Of a stretch of DNA of 64,000 bases, positions 1 to 9,700 are shown piece by piece; positions within the stretch are counted from its first letter, which is position 1; each line of letters opens with the position of its first letter. Made by a program: the position numbers and the translations under genes. This DNA is from Bifidobacterium vansinderenii (GTDB lineage Bacteria; Actinomycetota; Actinomycetes; Actinomycetales; Bifidobacteriaceae): the NCBI RefSeq assembly GCF_002234915.1, contig NZ_NEWD01000004.1:62001-126000 (forward strand), read 5' to 3'. The notes under the pieces are model-generated. The model was not told the origin of the DNA. It made no database searches and saw only the letters and a program-made list of their open reading frames with translations.

Positions 1-58
1 GACGCTCCGCACTATACGAGCCGACCCGAGCCAGCCAACCCCGCACACCGCCAGCCAT
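1..58 (-). CDS. Start of an ABC-operon gene, probably a permease (partial)
   Basis: On the minus strand an ATG overlaps the stop codon of the upstream ABC ATPase in a TGATG arrangement, and the frame stays open to the window edge (19 codons, beginning MAGGVRGWLARVG). Such stop-start overlap is usual for translationally coupled subunits, and an ATPase of this family is commonly encoded next to its permeases. The identity as a permease is inferred from position only; too little protein is present to recognise a domain. Confidence 0.35.
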   Translation of the reverse strand, partial: MAGGVRGWLARVGSYSAER

Positions 59-1194
59 CAGTACAACCTCCCACCATCGGCATCAAACACATGCACGCTC
101 ACGCAATCCAAACCCACCAGCACACGATCACCCGCCCGCGGCGCACGACGCACATCCACCACACACCGGCAGCGCTCATCATCAGCCGTAAAATGCACCA
201 CCGCATACCGGCCGATCATCTCCACCGACTCCACCAGCGTCCCAAACACCACCGGAAAACGATCCGCCCCAGCGTCAGCCAGCCCATCAGACCCGCCAAC
301 AAGATGAAAATGCTCAGGACGCACACCCAACACACATCCGCCGGCAGCCAACACCGACTCGGCCTCACCGACCGGCCGACGAAACCGCGACACATCCAAC
401 ACACCCAACGGCACCGAAAAATCATCACCCGCCAACACACGACGCCCACCGTCATACGACAAACAGAACGTATTCAAAACAGGAGAACCCATAAACCGGG
501 CAACAAACAGATTCGCCGGATCCAAATACAAATCCTGCGGGGCAGCAAACTGCTGAATCACCCCCCGATCCATCACCGCAATCCGATCCCCAATCGACAA
601 CGCCTCCTCCTGATCATGCGTCACAAACACCGTCGTCACCCGCGTCGCCTTGACAATACGCCGAATCTCCTCACGAATCGACAACCTCAGCCGCGCATCC
701 AAATTACTCAACGGCTCATCCAACAACAACACACGAGGCTCCTGCACCAACGCACGAGCAACCGCCACCCGCTGCTGCTGACCACCAGACAAACTCCCCG
801 GACGCAACCGCGCCAAATCCTCAATACCCGTCAACCGCATAAACCGACGCGCCCGCACCAACGCCTCACGACGCGCAACCCTATGCTCCCCAACCCGCAG
901 AGGAAACATCACATTCTCCTCCACACTCATATGCGGATACAACGCATAATCCTGAAACACCATCCCAATACCACGATACTTAGGATGCGTACGAACCACA
1001 GACTCACCATCAATAAGCACATCACCACCAGACGGATCCAACAACCCGGCAACAATGTTCAACAACGTCGACTTCCCACAACCACTCGGCCCCAACAAAC
1101 ACACCAACTCACCATCACACACCTCAAGATTCACATCCCGAAGCGCCACGCGCTCGCCGTACCGCTTACCCAAATGCCTGATGGTAATGGACAT
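58..1194 (-). CDS. ABC transporter ATP-binding protein, MalK/UgpC type
   Basis: This 378-residue protein hydrolyses ATP on the cytoplasmic face of an importer, probably for a sugar or related solute. It has a Walker A GPSGCGKST at about 35-43, a Q-loop in MVFQDYALYP, the signature LSGGQQQR at about 135-142, Walker B LLLDEP at about 155-160 and the switch histidine in VTHDQEEA. The C-terminal third (from about 235, ARFMGSPVLN) matches the regulatory TOBE region of the MalK/UgpC/PotA group. I start at the ATG preceding SITIRHLGK because a GGGGG ribosome site lies just upstream; a longer frame to 1263 has a non-homologous leader. The substrate cannot be read from the ATPase alone; a polyamine or Fe(III) importer is possible. 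The coding strand is unusually G+T rich. Confidence 0.88.
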   Translation of the reverse strand: MSITIRHLGKRYGERVALRDVNLEVCDGELVCLLGPSGCGKSTLLNIVAGLLDPSGGDVLIDGESVVRTHPKYRGIGMVFQDYALYPHMSVEENVMFPLRVGEHRVARREALVRARRFMRLTGIEDLARLRPGSLSGGQQQRVAVARALVQEPRVLLLDEPLSNLDARLRLSIREEIRRIVKATRVTTVFVTHDQEEALSIGDRIAVMDRGVIQQFAAPQDLYLDPANLFVARFMGSPVLNTFCLSYDGGRRVLAGDDFSVPLGVLDVSRFRRPVGEAESVLAAGGCVLGVRPEHFHLVGGSDGLADAGADRFPVVFGTLVESVEMIGRYAVVHFTADDERCRCVVDVRRAPRAGDRVLVGLDCVSVHVFDADGGRLY

Positions 1195-1269
1195 GACGCC
1201 CCCAATCCGAAACCCTTCGCCCAACCAGCATAGCAAGACCAGCCACACGCCACGAGACACCACAACGCT

Positions 1270-2166
1270 CTAAACACGCGCCTCGCCGTCCGCCAGCCCC
1301 TCATCCCCGTCACGCACCAAACGCAAATAATCCTGATCCTCAGACTTACGACGCGGAACCAAACTATCAATCAACGCATCAGCACGCCCACGATTCCTCA
1401 CATACAGAAAACCAATAACAGAAAACACGACCGCACCAATGAAATTCACCAACAGATCCTCCATCGTATCGATCAAACCAATATCAAGATAACCACCAAC
1501 ACCCAAATCCACCCCATTAACACTGGTAGCAACAATCCCATCAACCCGCACCGGCGTATTACCATGCGCCGGATCAAGAGCAACCGAACTAATCGCATGA
1601 ACAACCGTGTCCTTCTGCATATCAAAACCAAACACCAAATCCATCGCAAACTCAAAAAACTCCCACACCACACCAATCGTCATCGAAAAACAAAACGACA
1701 CCAACGACAAATACGCAGGAGACAACTCAAACCTGACCCGCTCCGACCGATTCAACAAATCCACCAACGAAAAACCAATCGCCGCCGCCAAAAACCCGTT
1801 CAACGTATGCAACACCGTATCCCAAAACGGAAAAATCTCATAGAACGCACTGATCTCACCCAAAATCTCCGCAGCAAACACAAACGACAGCATGATCACC
1901 TCAAGCACGGACGGCAACTCAATCCGAAACCGCACCTGAACAAACGCCGGCGCCATCAACATCAACAACGTCAACGCACACAAAAACACATTCTCATAAT
2001 CACCATTGAAAAACTGCAACACCGCCATGGCAATAACCAACAAACGCAAAATCGCATACACGGCAAACGACGCCCTATGCTGATGAATCTCCAAATTCAT
2101 CGCCCTACCAAACGTACGCACCCGCTCACGCCACGAACGCCCACCACGATTCACACCAACCACCAT
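1270..2166 (-). CDS. Multi-pass membrane protein of unknown function
   Basis: This 298-residue protein has about seven hydrophobic segments, several of them containing charged or aromatic motifs: FWDTVLHTLNGFLAAAIGF, GVVWEFFEFAMD and DTMEDLLVNFIGAVV. Conserved Asp/His/Glu residues inside helices resemble small integral-membrane families such as DUF2238/YjdF, but this is a family-level impression, not a firm match. The start is chosen at the ATG preceding VVGVNRGG because an AAAGG ribosome site sits six bases upstream; two earlier in-frame ATGs (2190, 2172) lack that spacing. Between residues of about 195 and 225 there is a soluble loop (DPAHGNTPVRVDG). It lies 75 bp upstream of the ABC ATPase in the same direction, so they may be co-transcribed. 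Composition bias is as in its neighbours. Confidence 0.7.
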   Translation of the reverse strand: MVVGVNRGGRSWRERVRTFGRAMNLEIHQHRASFAVYAILRLLVIAMAVLQFFNGDYENVFLCALTLLMLMAPAFVQVRFRIELPSVLEVIMLSFVFAAEILGEISAFYEIFPFWDTVLHTLNGFLAAAIGFSLVDLLNRSERVRFELSPAYLSLVSFCFSMTIGVVWEFFEFAMDLVFGFDMQKDTVVHAISSVALDPAHGNTPVRVDGIVATSVNGVDLGVGGYLDIGLIDTMEDLLVNFIGAVVFSVIGFLYVRNRGRADALIDSLVPRRKSEDQDYLRLVRDGDEGLADGEARV

Positions 2167-2318
2167 ACCCATCCTTTCAACCAGCACCACAGCACGCGCC
2201 AGTCTACCGAACCACCATTACCTCCACGGCAAAACCCCACACACAACCAACACCACACACCTACAATCAACAACCAGCAACAGAACACACAAACCAACAC
2301 CAGAAAAGAAGAACCACC

Positions 2319-2621
2319 ATGTCACTCAGCACCACACAACGAACCGCCACCATCAAAGAATTCAAAGACAACATGCGACGCCTCGGACTCACCACCCAAC
2401 AACTCGCACAAACATTCAACGTCACCCCACACACCATCGAACGCATCATCAACCTCCAAACCAACCGACTCGAATACCCCTGGATCATCCGCGCCTACCT
2501 CATCAACCAAGCCCACCAACAAGACACCGAACTCACACCATTCACCGCACTCCGCGGCGACCCACACGACTACTGGTTCCTCGACAACACCATCACCGAC
2601 AACAACACCATCACCGACTAA
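2319..2621 (+). CDS. DUF2316 family small protein
   Basis: This 100-residue protein matches the pattern of the DUF2316 family: an N-terminal helix-turn-helix-like segment (TTQQLAQTFNVTPHTIERIINL, about 25-46), a WIIRAYLI helix, and the conserved FTALRGDPHDYWFLD ending near residue 88. The helix-turn-helix suggests DNA binding but no function is established for the family. The tail ends in an imperfect repeat (DNTITDNNTITD) encoded by a short direct DNA repeat at about 2586-2618. It is transcribed divergently from the membrane protein at 1270-2166. Its coding strand is A+C rich, the opposite of the minus-strand genes beside it, so the bias follows the DNA strand and not the coding strand. Confidence 0.75.
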   Translation: MSLSTTQRTATIKEFKDNMRRLGLTTQQLAQTFNVTPHTIERIINLQTNRLEYPWIIRAYLINQAHQQDTELTPFTALRGDPHDYWFLDNTITDNNTITD

Positions 2622-2786
2622 ACCCAGCCAACAACCACCGCACTCGCAGAACGAAGGAAACATAACCGCGCTCGCGGGATAGGGGAGCGGACGTGGCCAT
2701 CATCCCGTCGATCGAACAAGTGTACGAAATGGGGAGAGTCTGTCGCCATGCCGCTTTCATTGGCGTGGTGATGCCATAATCGGGGC

Positions 2787-3152
2787 ATGACACGATTTCT
2801 TTCCCGCTGGCTGGTGCTCACCATCGCCGCCGGCGTCATGGTAGCCATCCTGCCCGGCATGGAAGCAGTGGGGGAGCCGCCGATTCTCGGAGTCGCCGCG
2901 TTCTCGCTGTTCCTCGCGCTGATCAACGCCTCGATCAAACCGGTGGTGCATCTGATCGCCCTGCCGCTGTCGATCATGAGCTTCGGCTTGTTCGCGCTGA
3001 TCCTCAACTGGCTGTTCATGGAGCTCGCATCGTGGCTTGCTCTGTCATTGTTCGACGTAGGCGTGGTCATCCACGGGTTCCTGTGGGCGGTGATCGGCTC
3101 ACTGATCATGTCGATCGTCTCCGGCATCGTCAACGCGGTGATAGGGGACTGA
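2787..3152 (+). CDS. Phage holin family protein (four-helix, superfamily IV type)
   Basis: This 121-residue protein is almost wholly hydrophobic with four predicted membrane helices: residues about 5-22, 33-50, 62-90 and 95-118. The arrangement, with INASIKPVVHLIALPLSIMSFG in the middle, fits the family named after a mycobacterial phage holin (PF04020). Members are widespread on bacterial chromosomes and most are not linked to prophages. No phage genes surround this copy, so a lysis role is not implied. Function is unknown; a small inner-membrane protein is the safe description. Confidence 0.8.
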   Translation: MTRFLSRWLVLTIAAGVMVAILPGMEAVGEPPILGVAAFSLFLALINASIKPVVHLIALPLSIMSFGLFALILNWLFMELASWLALSLFDVGVVIHGFLWAVIGSLIMSIVSGIVNAVIGD

Positions 3153-3182
3153 CGGTACCGATCGACATCGGTAACCATCGGA

Positions 3183-3228
3183 GGTTCGGGGTCGTGTCTC
3201 ACCTTTGCGGAAGGCGCGACCCCGAACC
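3183..3228. terminator. 12-bp inverted repeat after the holin-like gene
   Basis: The arms GGTTCGGGGTCG (3183-3194) and CGACCCCGAACC (3217-3228) are perfect complements around a 22-base loop, 31 bp after the holin-like stop. No T-tract follows, so it is a weak rho-independent terminator or simply an RNA hairpin. Confidence 0.5.
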
Positions 3229-3300
3229 ATGTGCGGAGATCAACGGCGGCGTGGGTTATGTCGATGTTGCCAAACGAGGCGATCAGAAAAACTATCATTC

Positions 3301-3314
3301 ATAGACAAGTCTAT
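3301..3314. promoter_or_regulatory. Palindromic operator candidate upstream of the winged-helix gene
   Basis: ATAGACAAGTCTAT is a perfect palindrome (6-bp arms, 2-base centre) lying 16 bp upstream of a perfect -10 hexamer TATAAT at 3330-3335. Its position in the promoter suggests binding by the regulator encoded at 3421-3741, an autoregulatory arrangement that is common for this type of gene. The -35 element is not clear. The operator assignment is inference. Confidence 0.5.
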
Positions 3315-3329
3315 ATCACAGACCTCTTC

Positions 3330-3335
3330 TATAAT
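3330..3335 (+). promoter_or_regulatory. -10 element for the winged-helix/membrane-protein operon
   Basis: A consensus TATAAT occurs about 85 bp upstream of the TTG start at 3421 in a locally A+T-rich stretch. The -35 region overlaps or abuts the palindrome at 3301-3314, so a bound regulator would block polymerase. Confidence 0.5.
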
Positions 3336-3420
3336 AAAAACCAACGACACTGCCAATCACAAAACACCTGCCCAAACAACGTCATCCATAACCTCACTAC
3401 TGCACTGAAGGGAGGGGATC

Positions 3421-3741
3421 TTGAACGAAATCATTCATTCTCCGACGCGTCTGCGCGTGATGGCCACCATGGCGGAGCTCGGCGTAGGTCGGCGCATCTC
3501 ATTTAAACGTTTGGTGAAGCTACTCGGAGTCACCAAGGGGAATCTTTCGGTGCAGCTGAAGAAGTTGGACGAAGCCGGTTACATCACGATCATCAAGTCG
3601 TTCTCCGCGACCGGCATTCCGGCGACACATGTGAAGCTCACACGTGAAGGCAAGGCGGCGTTCGACCGGTATCTGGCCGATCTGCAGAGGATCCTCAAGC
3701 CAGACTTCGACCTGTCCGAGGAACGGTCGGCGGACGACTGA
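3421..3741 (+). CDS. Small winged-helix transcriptional regulator
   Basis: This 106-residue protein is a single winged-helix DNA-binding domain of the HTH_34/MarR-like kind. LRVMATMAELG is the first helix; ISFKRLVKLLGVTKGNLSVQLKKLDEAGYITI is the recognition unit (about 24-56); a wing follows and ends in LTREGKAAFDRYLADLQRIL. It starts at TTG 3421, supported by a GGGAGGGG ribosome site directly upstream. It is followed after 88 bp by a membrane-protein gene on the same strand; regulator plus small membrane protein is a recurring pair in Actinobacteria. A palindrome in its promoter suggests autoregulation. The signal sensed is unknown. Confidence 0.85.
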   Translation: MNEIIHSPTRLRVMATMAELGVGRRISFKRLVKLLGVTKGNLSVQLKKLDEAGYITIIKSFSATGIPATHVKLTREGKAAFDRYLADLQRILKPDFDLSEERSADD

Positions 3742-3829
3742 GATCCCGGGCACACGTATTCGGCACCACGGTCGAGGATCTCTGTCTGCTCGAGGAAAAC
3801 CGACGACTCGAAGACGAGAGGTGATCATC

Positions 3830-4273
3830 ATGAAGATCCACGGACGCAAAACGCTGCACAGGGCGGTGATCAGCCTGTTCGCGGCGGCGTTCTTTCTGAT
3901 TCAGGCGGTGTTCGTCACCGCTCCATATACGGGAATGCCGATTTTCGACCGCATCTTCAAGTGGGCTCTTCCGGCCTTGTGGCTCGTTGTCGGCATGATG
4001 CAACTGGCAAGCGCATTCTCCGAGAAGATGTCGCTTGCCACGGAAACCACCCTGCCGTTCGATGAACGCGATCGGCAGATCATCGCCCAGGCCAATGCCA
4101 TGACCGCCAAGGTGGTGGAGGTGGTGTTGGTCATCGTGATGGTCGGAACGCTGCTGCTGTTGCCGACGTATCACAGTGTGGTGCTCGGCACCATCGGCCT
4201 TACCTGTGGGGTCATGGTCTGCCTGATGCAGGCTCTGCGCATCGGATTCGCGCTGTACTACCAGCGTGGGTAG
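3830..4273 (+). CDS. Four-helix membrane protein paired with the regulator
   Basis: This 147-residue protein has four predicted membrane helices (about 10-30, 42-60, 90-110 and 118-138). A cytoplasmic loop between the second and third contains PFDERDRQIIAQANAMTAK. That DERD...AN..T loop resembles DUF2178-type membrane proteins, which are often encoded beside HTH regulators; this is a tentative family link. The ATG at 3830 is chosen because a GAGAGG ribosome site precedes it; an upstream in-frame extension to 3644 overlaps the regulator gene in another frame and is not protein-like. Function unknown. Confidence 0.75.
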   Translation: MKIHGRKTLHRAVISLFAAAFFLIQAVFVTAPYTGMPIFDRIFKWALPALWLVVGMMQLASAFSEKMSLATETTLPFDERDRQIIAQANAMTAKVVEVVLVIVMVGTLLLLPTYHSVVLGTIGLTCGVMVCLMQALRIGFALYYQRG

Positions 4274-4381
4274 GACAACCGGACGACGGCGGGAGTCGCT
4301 TCACACCGCACCATGTATGACGACGTATGCTAGCTTCTATATGCAATCGCACACGTGACATATGGAAGAGCGAGGTCGGTT

Positions 4382-5890
4382 TTGGGTGATGTGAGACAGG
4401 AGATGGAACGGCTGCGACCGGTGTACGAGACCGGCGTGCTGCGACTGCTTCTCCGCACCAATTCGAAGATGTACGTGGCGTTGCTGCGCTCCGCGTTCGA
4501 CCCGCTGACCGTGGAACTGCCTCGCGAGATCCTAGAAGACCGCATCGCCCAGGGGCTACGAGGCCTTGCGGAGATCGGCGACTACACGCTTGCCGAGGAC
4601 CAGACCTATCAGTCGGCCTCGCGGCTGATTCTCGGCGAGCTCACTCGTGAGGGTGCTGGCGATTACGCATGGCTCGCCAACTCGTTGGATACGGGAACAC
4701 ACCGGTTCCTGTACCGGCTCACAGCCCGCGCCCATCGTGCAATCGACGCGCTCACCAGACTCGATGACGATACGCAGACCCTGTCCGGCGCGCAGGCGAA
4801 CAGCATCATCATGGAGGTCGAGCATGCGCGCATGCAGCTGACCGAGGACCCCCGGGAGCGCATCACCCTGCTCAACCGCGAGATCAAGGCCCGCAAGCAT
4901 GAGATCAAGCGCATCCTGCAGGGGCGGAGCGACAATCGACTGTCGGAACAGGATGTGGACGACATCATCGCAGTGATCCACAACACGTTGCGTGGCGTAC
5001 CCGTCGAACTGCACGAGCTGGCATTGTCCGAACGCGATAACGGTGACGAGTTACGCAGGCGCATGCAGTCCGGCGGGATGAGCGTGGACGAGATCCTCAC
5101 CGCCTACCATGACGAATATCGTCGGGCCTTCCGCGAGTCCGACAGTGGTCGCCGTTTCGAGGATGCGTTCCAAGTCATCGTCACCGACGAGGGCCGTCAG
5201 CAGATCGACGACGCCATGCGCGCCATCGCCAAGACCCCGTATCTGGCGGGGGAGACGAACGCACTGCTCGGACAGGTCAAGTCGGAGCTCGCGCACATCT
5301 ACGACGGCATCGAGGACGTACGACGACAGATGCGCGTCTCCGACGAGGCGGTCAGCCGTCTGGTCCGGCAGCAGACCGACACCCGGTACCGCACCATGCT
5401 CGACACACTGAACAAACTGTTCGTCAAACTCAACGCCGAAGCGAAAGCCGACCCGGATGACAGTGACGCGCCGTATGAGACCGATACGGCATTCGTCCGC
5501 CTTGCGGGTCTTCCCACACGGCCGGCCAAGCCTATGACACGCGCCACCACACCGGAGCTGGACGATCGTACGAACACGCAGGCTCCGCCTCCCGATATTC
5601 GTTCGATGATCGAAGTAGGAGGGCCCCGTCTCAAGCGCATGGTCTCGCTCATCCGCGAACATCCCCGCAAACGCGGCGATCTGGTGGATATGGCCGCCAG
5701 CTTCAACCAATTGCCGGCGGAGGAACGACGGGAAAGCGAGATCATCGGTTTTCTGGGCAGCATGCGCGCCGAAGGCGATGATTACGTGATCTGGCATTGC
5801 GTCACGCTCAATGGTGCGCAACGCTCCTGGAGAACCCGTCCGGTAATGGTGGACGAACATCTGCTGGACGACATCATGGAGGAAGGATGA
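4382..5890 (+). CDS. jetA: Wadjet system protein JetA (DUF3375)
   Basis: This roughly 502-residue protein is the kleisin-like subunit of a Wadjet complex, which recognises and restricts circular plasmid DNA. The N-terminal part ([23 protein letters not shown]) carries the winged-helix fold of DUF3375; the middle (about 120-290) is helical with long charged stretches; the C-terminal part (RSMIEVGG...[26 protein letters not shown]) is a second winged-helix-like region. The start is uncertain: TTG 4382 has a GCGAGG site six bases upstream, while GTG 4355, GTG 4391 and ATG 4403 are in frame too. The stop overlaps the jetB start (ATGA at 5887-5890), so translation is coupled. It is the first gene of a jetABCD operon in the canonical order. 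Confidence 0.87.
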   Translation: MGDVRQEMERLRPVYETGVLRLLLRTNSKMYVALLRSAFDPLTVELPREILEDRIAQGLRGLAEIGDYTLAEDQTYQSASRLILGELTREGAGDYAWLANSLDTGTHRFLYRLTARAHRAIDALTRLDDDTQTLSGAQANSIIMEVEHARMQLTEDPRERITLLNREIKARKHEIKRILQGRSDNRLSEQDVDDIIAVIHNTLRGVPVELHELALSERDNGDELRRRMQSGGMSVDEILTAYHDEYRRAFRESDSGRRFEDAFQVIVTDEGRQQIDDAMRAIAKTPYLAGETNALLGQVKSELAHIYDGIEDVRRQMRVSDEAVSRLVRQQTDTRYRTMLDTLNKLFVKLNAEAKADPDDSDAPYETDTAFVRLAGLPTRPAKPMTRATTPELDDRTNTQAPPPDIRSMIEVGGPRLKRMVSLIREHPRKRGDLVDMAASFNQLPAEERRESEIIGFLGSMRAEGDDYVIWHCVTLNGAQRSWRTRPVMVDEHLLDDIMEEG

Positions 5891-6675
5891 ACGCAACGAT
5901 GACCGGAATGATCGACAGCGACGACGCCGTCAACGACGTCAATCCGAACGCACTGTTCGAAGGTGATCTCAGCACCATGCCTGCCGACGCCCGCATGGCG
6001 GCCATTGCGCTCAAACGCGACCGGTACATCGCCGGCGGTCTGTACGACACGGTGTTGGACAATCGAGACGCGGTGGTTCGTTCACTCAACAACGACATGC
6101 TGGAACTGGTGGTCAACGACCGGTATCGCATCATGTACGCCACACCGGTCAGCGGTCCGGACGTGACGATCCGATCATTGAAGACCCGTGCGAGCCTAAC
6201 CCGCGAGGAGGCAGCGCTACTTGCGTTCCTGCGCATCCGGGTGCTGGAGTACGAGAACGTGAATACCGACGTCGACCAATGGATCGTCGGCTTTGAGGAG
6301 ATCCGAGCCGCATTGACCACCGGCGCAGGCTATCTCGCCGCACGCAACGACGAGGAGGGCGTGCTGAAGAAGCTATCCATCACCGTCTCCATGGCGTTGA
6401 CACACGGATATCTGACCGCGGTGGAGGACGACGAGGGCATGTACCGCATCACACCGCTGGTGCCCGTGGTACTGGACCGACGGCTCGCCAACGAATGGCT
6501 GAACGCGAATCCCACCACAGACACCGCCACGCCCGAATCCACATCACCGGAGGCGGGAACGGACGAATCACACGAGGCCAATGCTGGCGGAAACGGATGC
6601 CACAGAACCAGCCGAGCATCACACCGTTGCAGACGACGCCCTAACACTGTTCGACGACGCGGACGACGATCATGA
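5887..6675 (+). CDS. jetB: Wadjet system protein JetB (DUF4194), apparent 3' frameshift
   Basis: As read, this is a 262-residue protein and the KITE-like partner of the JetA kleisin. The core (about 20-215) has the DUF4194 pattern, including [23 protein letters not shown] and an EEIRAAL...[15 protein letters not shown] winged-helix part, ending in [18 protein letters not shown]. It begins at ATG 5887 overlapping the jetA stop. After residue about 230 the frame becomes arginine rich and stops at 6675. The +1 frame from about 6581 instead gives an acidic tail ([13 protein letters not shown]) that ends at TGA 6716-6718, overlapping a GTG of jetC. An extra G near 6586-6590 explains this. The DUF4194 core is intact, so the protein may still work. 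Confidence 0.82.
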   Translation: MNATMTGMIDSDDAVNDVNPNALFEGDLSTMPADARMAAIALKRDRYIAGGLYDTVLDNRDAVVRSLNNDMLELVVNDRYRIMYATPVSGPDVTIRSLKTRASLTREEAALLAFLRIRVLEYENVNTDVDQWIVGFEEIRAALTTGAGYLAARNDEEGVLKKLSITVSMALTHGYLTAVEDDEGMYRITPLVPVVLDRRLANEWLNANPTTDTATPESTSPEAGTDESHEANAGGNGCHRTSRASHRCRRRPNTVRRRGRRS

Positions 6676-6720
6676 CGACGCCTCCGCAGACACCGTGAAC
6701 GATGAGGAGAGGAAGTGACC

Positions 6721-9700
6721 ATGCCGTCCGATATGCAGATCATCGCCGACCGATGGATGCTGAACAGTCGCCGCATCGTCAACTGGGGATCGTACGACGG
6801 CTATCACGAGTTCCGTCCGTCCACCGACGACAGGCTTCCGGTGACCCTGCTCGCCGGCGCCAGCGAGTCGGGCAAATCCACGTTGGTGGACGCGCAGATC
6901 TCCCTGCTGTACCCGACCGGCACGCCGTTCAACAAAGCATCCAATGCCGGACGCTCCGAACGCAGCGACTACACGTATCTGCGCGGCATGCTCGGCTACG
7001 GCAACAGTGGAGGCGGGGACGTCCCCGTGTTCCTGCGCGGTCGAGGCAATGACGGCACACCTCAGCCGGTGTGGGGCGCCATCGTGGACACCTACGTGAA
7101 CCGCACGACCGGTCAGACGCTGTCATGCGGCAAGTTCCTGTATCTGTCCGCCGGAGACGGTCAGGGAGAGGTTCGCCGCCAGTACGTCACATGGGATCAC
7201 GCCATCGATCCTCGACTGATGGACCGGTACCGCGACACCCCATTCACCCCAACCCAGCTGAAGAACACATACGACGGGTGCGACACGTTCCCGAACGCCG
7301 ACGTGTTCCATGCGCACATCTGGCGGATCATGGGCCTGAGCGCAGAGGCATGCCGGCTGCTGCACAAGCTGCAGTCGGCGGATGCCCCATCCAGACTCGA
7401 CGACATCTTCAAACAGGGCGTGCTCGGCGTACCGAAGGCGATCGAACTCGCCCAGGCCGCCGTCGCGGACTACGAGCGATACGACGCGAACTTCCGCAGC
7501 ATGGAGGAAAAAGCCAAGCGGATCGCCAAGCTCAAGGACATCCAGACCAGCCACGACGTCTACGTCGACGCCGTGCAGCAGGAGCGTGCGTTTACTGCGG
7601 TGGACCCCGACGACGAGCGGCAGGGGCATGCGACGGTTGCCGCCTGGGTGACGTCCCGTATGACCGGTGAGGTGCGTGCGCAGCTGCCGCTTGACGAACT
7701 CGCGTTGCAGCGTCAAGAGCAGGAGCTTGAGTCTCTGCAGCGCAAAGTCAATGACCTGCAGGAGCGAGTCACACAGATCGAATCGCAGATGCAGGAGCGC
7801 GACGGCGGCAATCTGAGCCGTCTGGAAACAGAGCTCGAACAGGCCGAGCATGCGCTGGACGACGTGAAGGAGCAACGGAAACGCGTGCAGGCACGGTTCA
7901 CGGCTGCCGGCGAAACCATGCCGACCGATCGGCAGTCGTGGGAGGAATGCCGCGTTCGTCTCGCCGCGCTCGACGCTGATCTCGCGCAGCACAAGGCCGA
8001 ACTGGAGGAACGACGCAACACCGCCGTGGAGACGAGCGGCGGCATCAAACGCGAACTGGCCGTGCTACGTCGCGACTATGAACGTCAGCGCACGCAGCGC
8101 ACCCGCATCTCCCAACCGATGGATGAGGCCCGTGCGCTGATCGCCAAGGCCACCGGGCTATCCGTGGCCGAGCTGCCGTATGTGGCCGAGCTCATGGACG
8201 TACGGGAGGACGCCGAGGAATGGCGGAACGCCATGAACGTGGTGTACGGTCAGCTGGCCCAGACCATTCTCGTGGACAAGCGGCACGAACCGGGATTCGC
8301 GGCCAAGGTGAGCGCCATCGACCCCAAGCTGATGGTCCGTCGTACGTGGACGTTCGTGGACACCACGCGGGACTATATCTCCGACAGCGAGAAAGCGTGG
8401 ATGTCCGGCAAGCTGCGCTACCGGGAGGATTCCCCGTTCGCCGACTGGCTGAAATCCCAAACGTGTTCCGAACGGCTGGACGCCCTGTGCGTGGATGCCA
8501 TCGACGATGAGGATCGTTCGACGCGGCAGGTGCAGCGTGACGGACAGGTCAAGTCCGGCAAGCATGGCCATCATGGCAGCAAGGGCATGCACCCGGTCAT
8601 CGGCTTCGTGACCGAGGCGTATCTTGAGGAGCTGCATGCCCAGATTGCCGATGCGGAAGCCAGACTTACCTCCGCCGACGACGAATACCGTACGGCCAAC
8701 GCTGATCTGGAGACCCTGAGGGCCAAGGAGACTCTTGCCGAACAGCTGTCATACACGCCGTGGGACAAGGTCGACGTTGATGGCGCCGAACGGCGGATTG
8801 CCGATCTCGAGGCAACCATCGATGCGATTCGCAACGATCCCGAACTGGCCCGACTGCTCGACATCAAGCAGGGCCTTGTACGTGAACTGGATGAGGCCCG
8901 TGAACACGCCGTCGAAGCCAAGATGACCAGGCAGGGGACCGAGCAGGCGATCCAGTCGGCGCGGCGGTGGCTTGAAGCGCATGCTCCTGCCGCCGCAAGC
9001 GACAGCCATGCCGCCCGCGCGTCGGAGGAGGGGACGACGATACCGGTTTTCGCCGACGATGTTCGTCAGGTGTTGGATGCGGCCTATGAGCGTGCATTCT
9101 CCAGCGTGCTCAACCATGATGACCGCGCGCATGTGATCGTCATGGCAGCGGCGGGCGCGGGGGAGACCGACGCCGATGACACGGGGAAATCGTTCGTCGC
9201 CCGCACCGTGGCCAGTGTGGAGAATGACCTGCGTCAGCGGATCGGCATGCTGCGCGCCGGCGTGAGCTCCGCACGGTCCGCCGTCGAGGATCGCATGGCC
9301 ACGTACTGCGAACTGTATGTGCCAGATGATGACACGGTCACGGCCACCGTGGGGGACTACCGGTTCTATCAGGAGGAGCTGAAGAGTCTGGCATTGCTGG
9401 CCGCGGTGAACGCGACCAACGAGGAGTATGTGAACTGTCTGGACAAGATGCTCATGGACTTCACGCAGCTCAATCGTGCGATCGACGCCGACGCGCGCGA
9501 CATCGGCGATCAGCTCGACAAGATCAACGCCATGCTGCGCGGCCAGCAGTTCGGTCCCAAGCATGGCAGCCTGTCCATCGGCGCGGATGTCCGTCGTCCG
9601 GAGGCGGCGTTCACCGGCCCGTTGAAGCGTACGATGGTTCTGCTCAATGAGTGGAAGGCCGGTGGTGTTTCGACTCCGGAGGAGAATCGTCGGGTGTTCG

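Noticed and set aside
91-1233. A long + strand frame over the ABC ATPase gene
   Set aside because: His/Thr/Arg/Pro-rich translation caused by the A+C strand bias; the minus-strand frame carries the ABC motifs.
2787-3152. Holin-like gene as evidence of a prophage
   Set aside because: The family is common on chromosomes and no phage gene or integrase is nearby.
4300-4331. TTCACA and TATGCT as a jetA promoter
   Set aside because: Spacing is 20 bp and both hexamers are weak, so I did not list it; the jet promoter remains unresolved.
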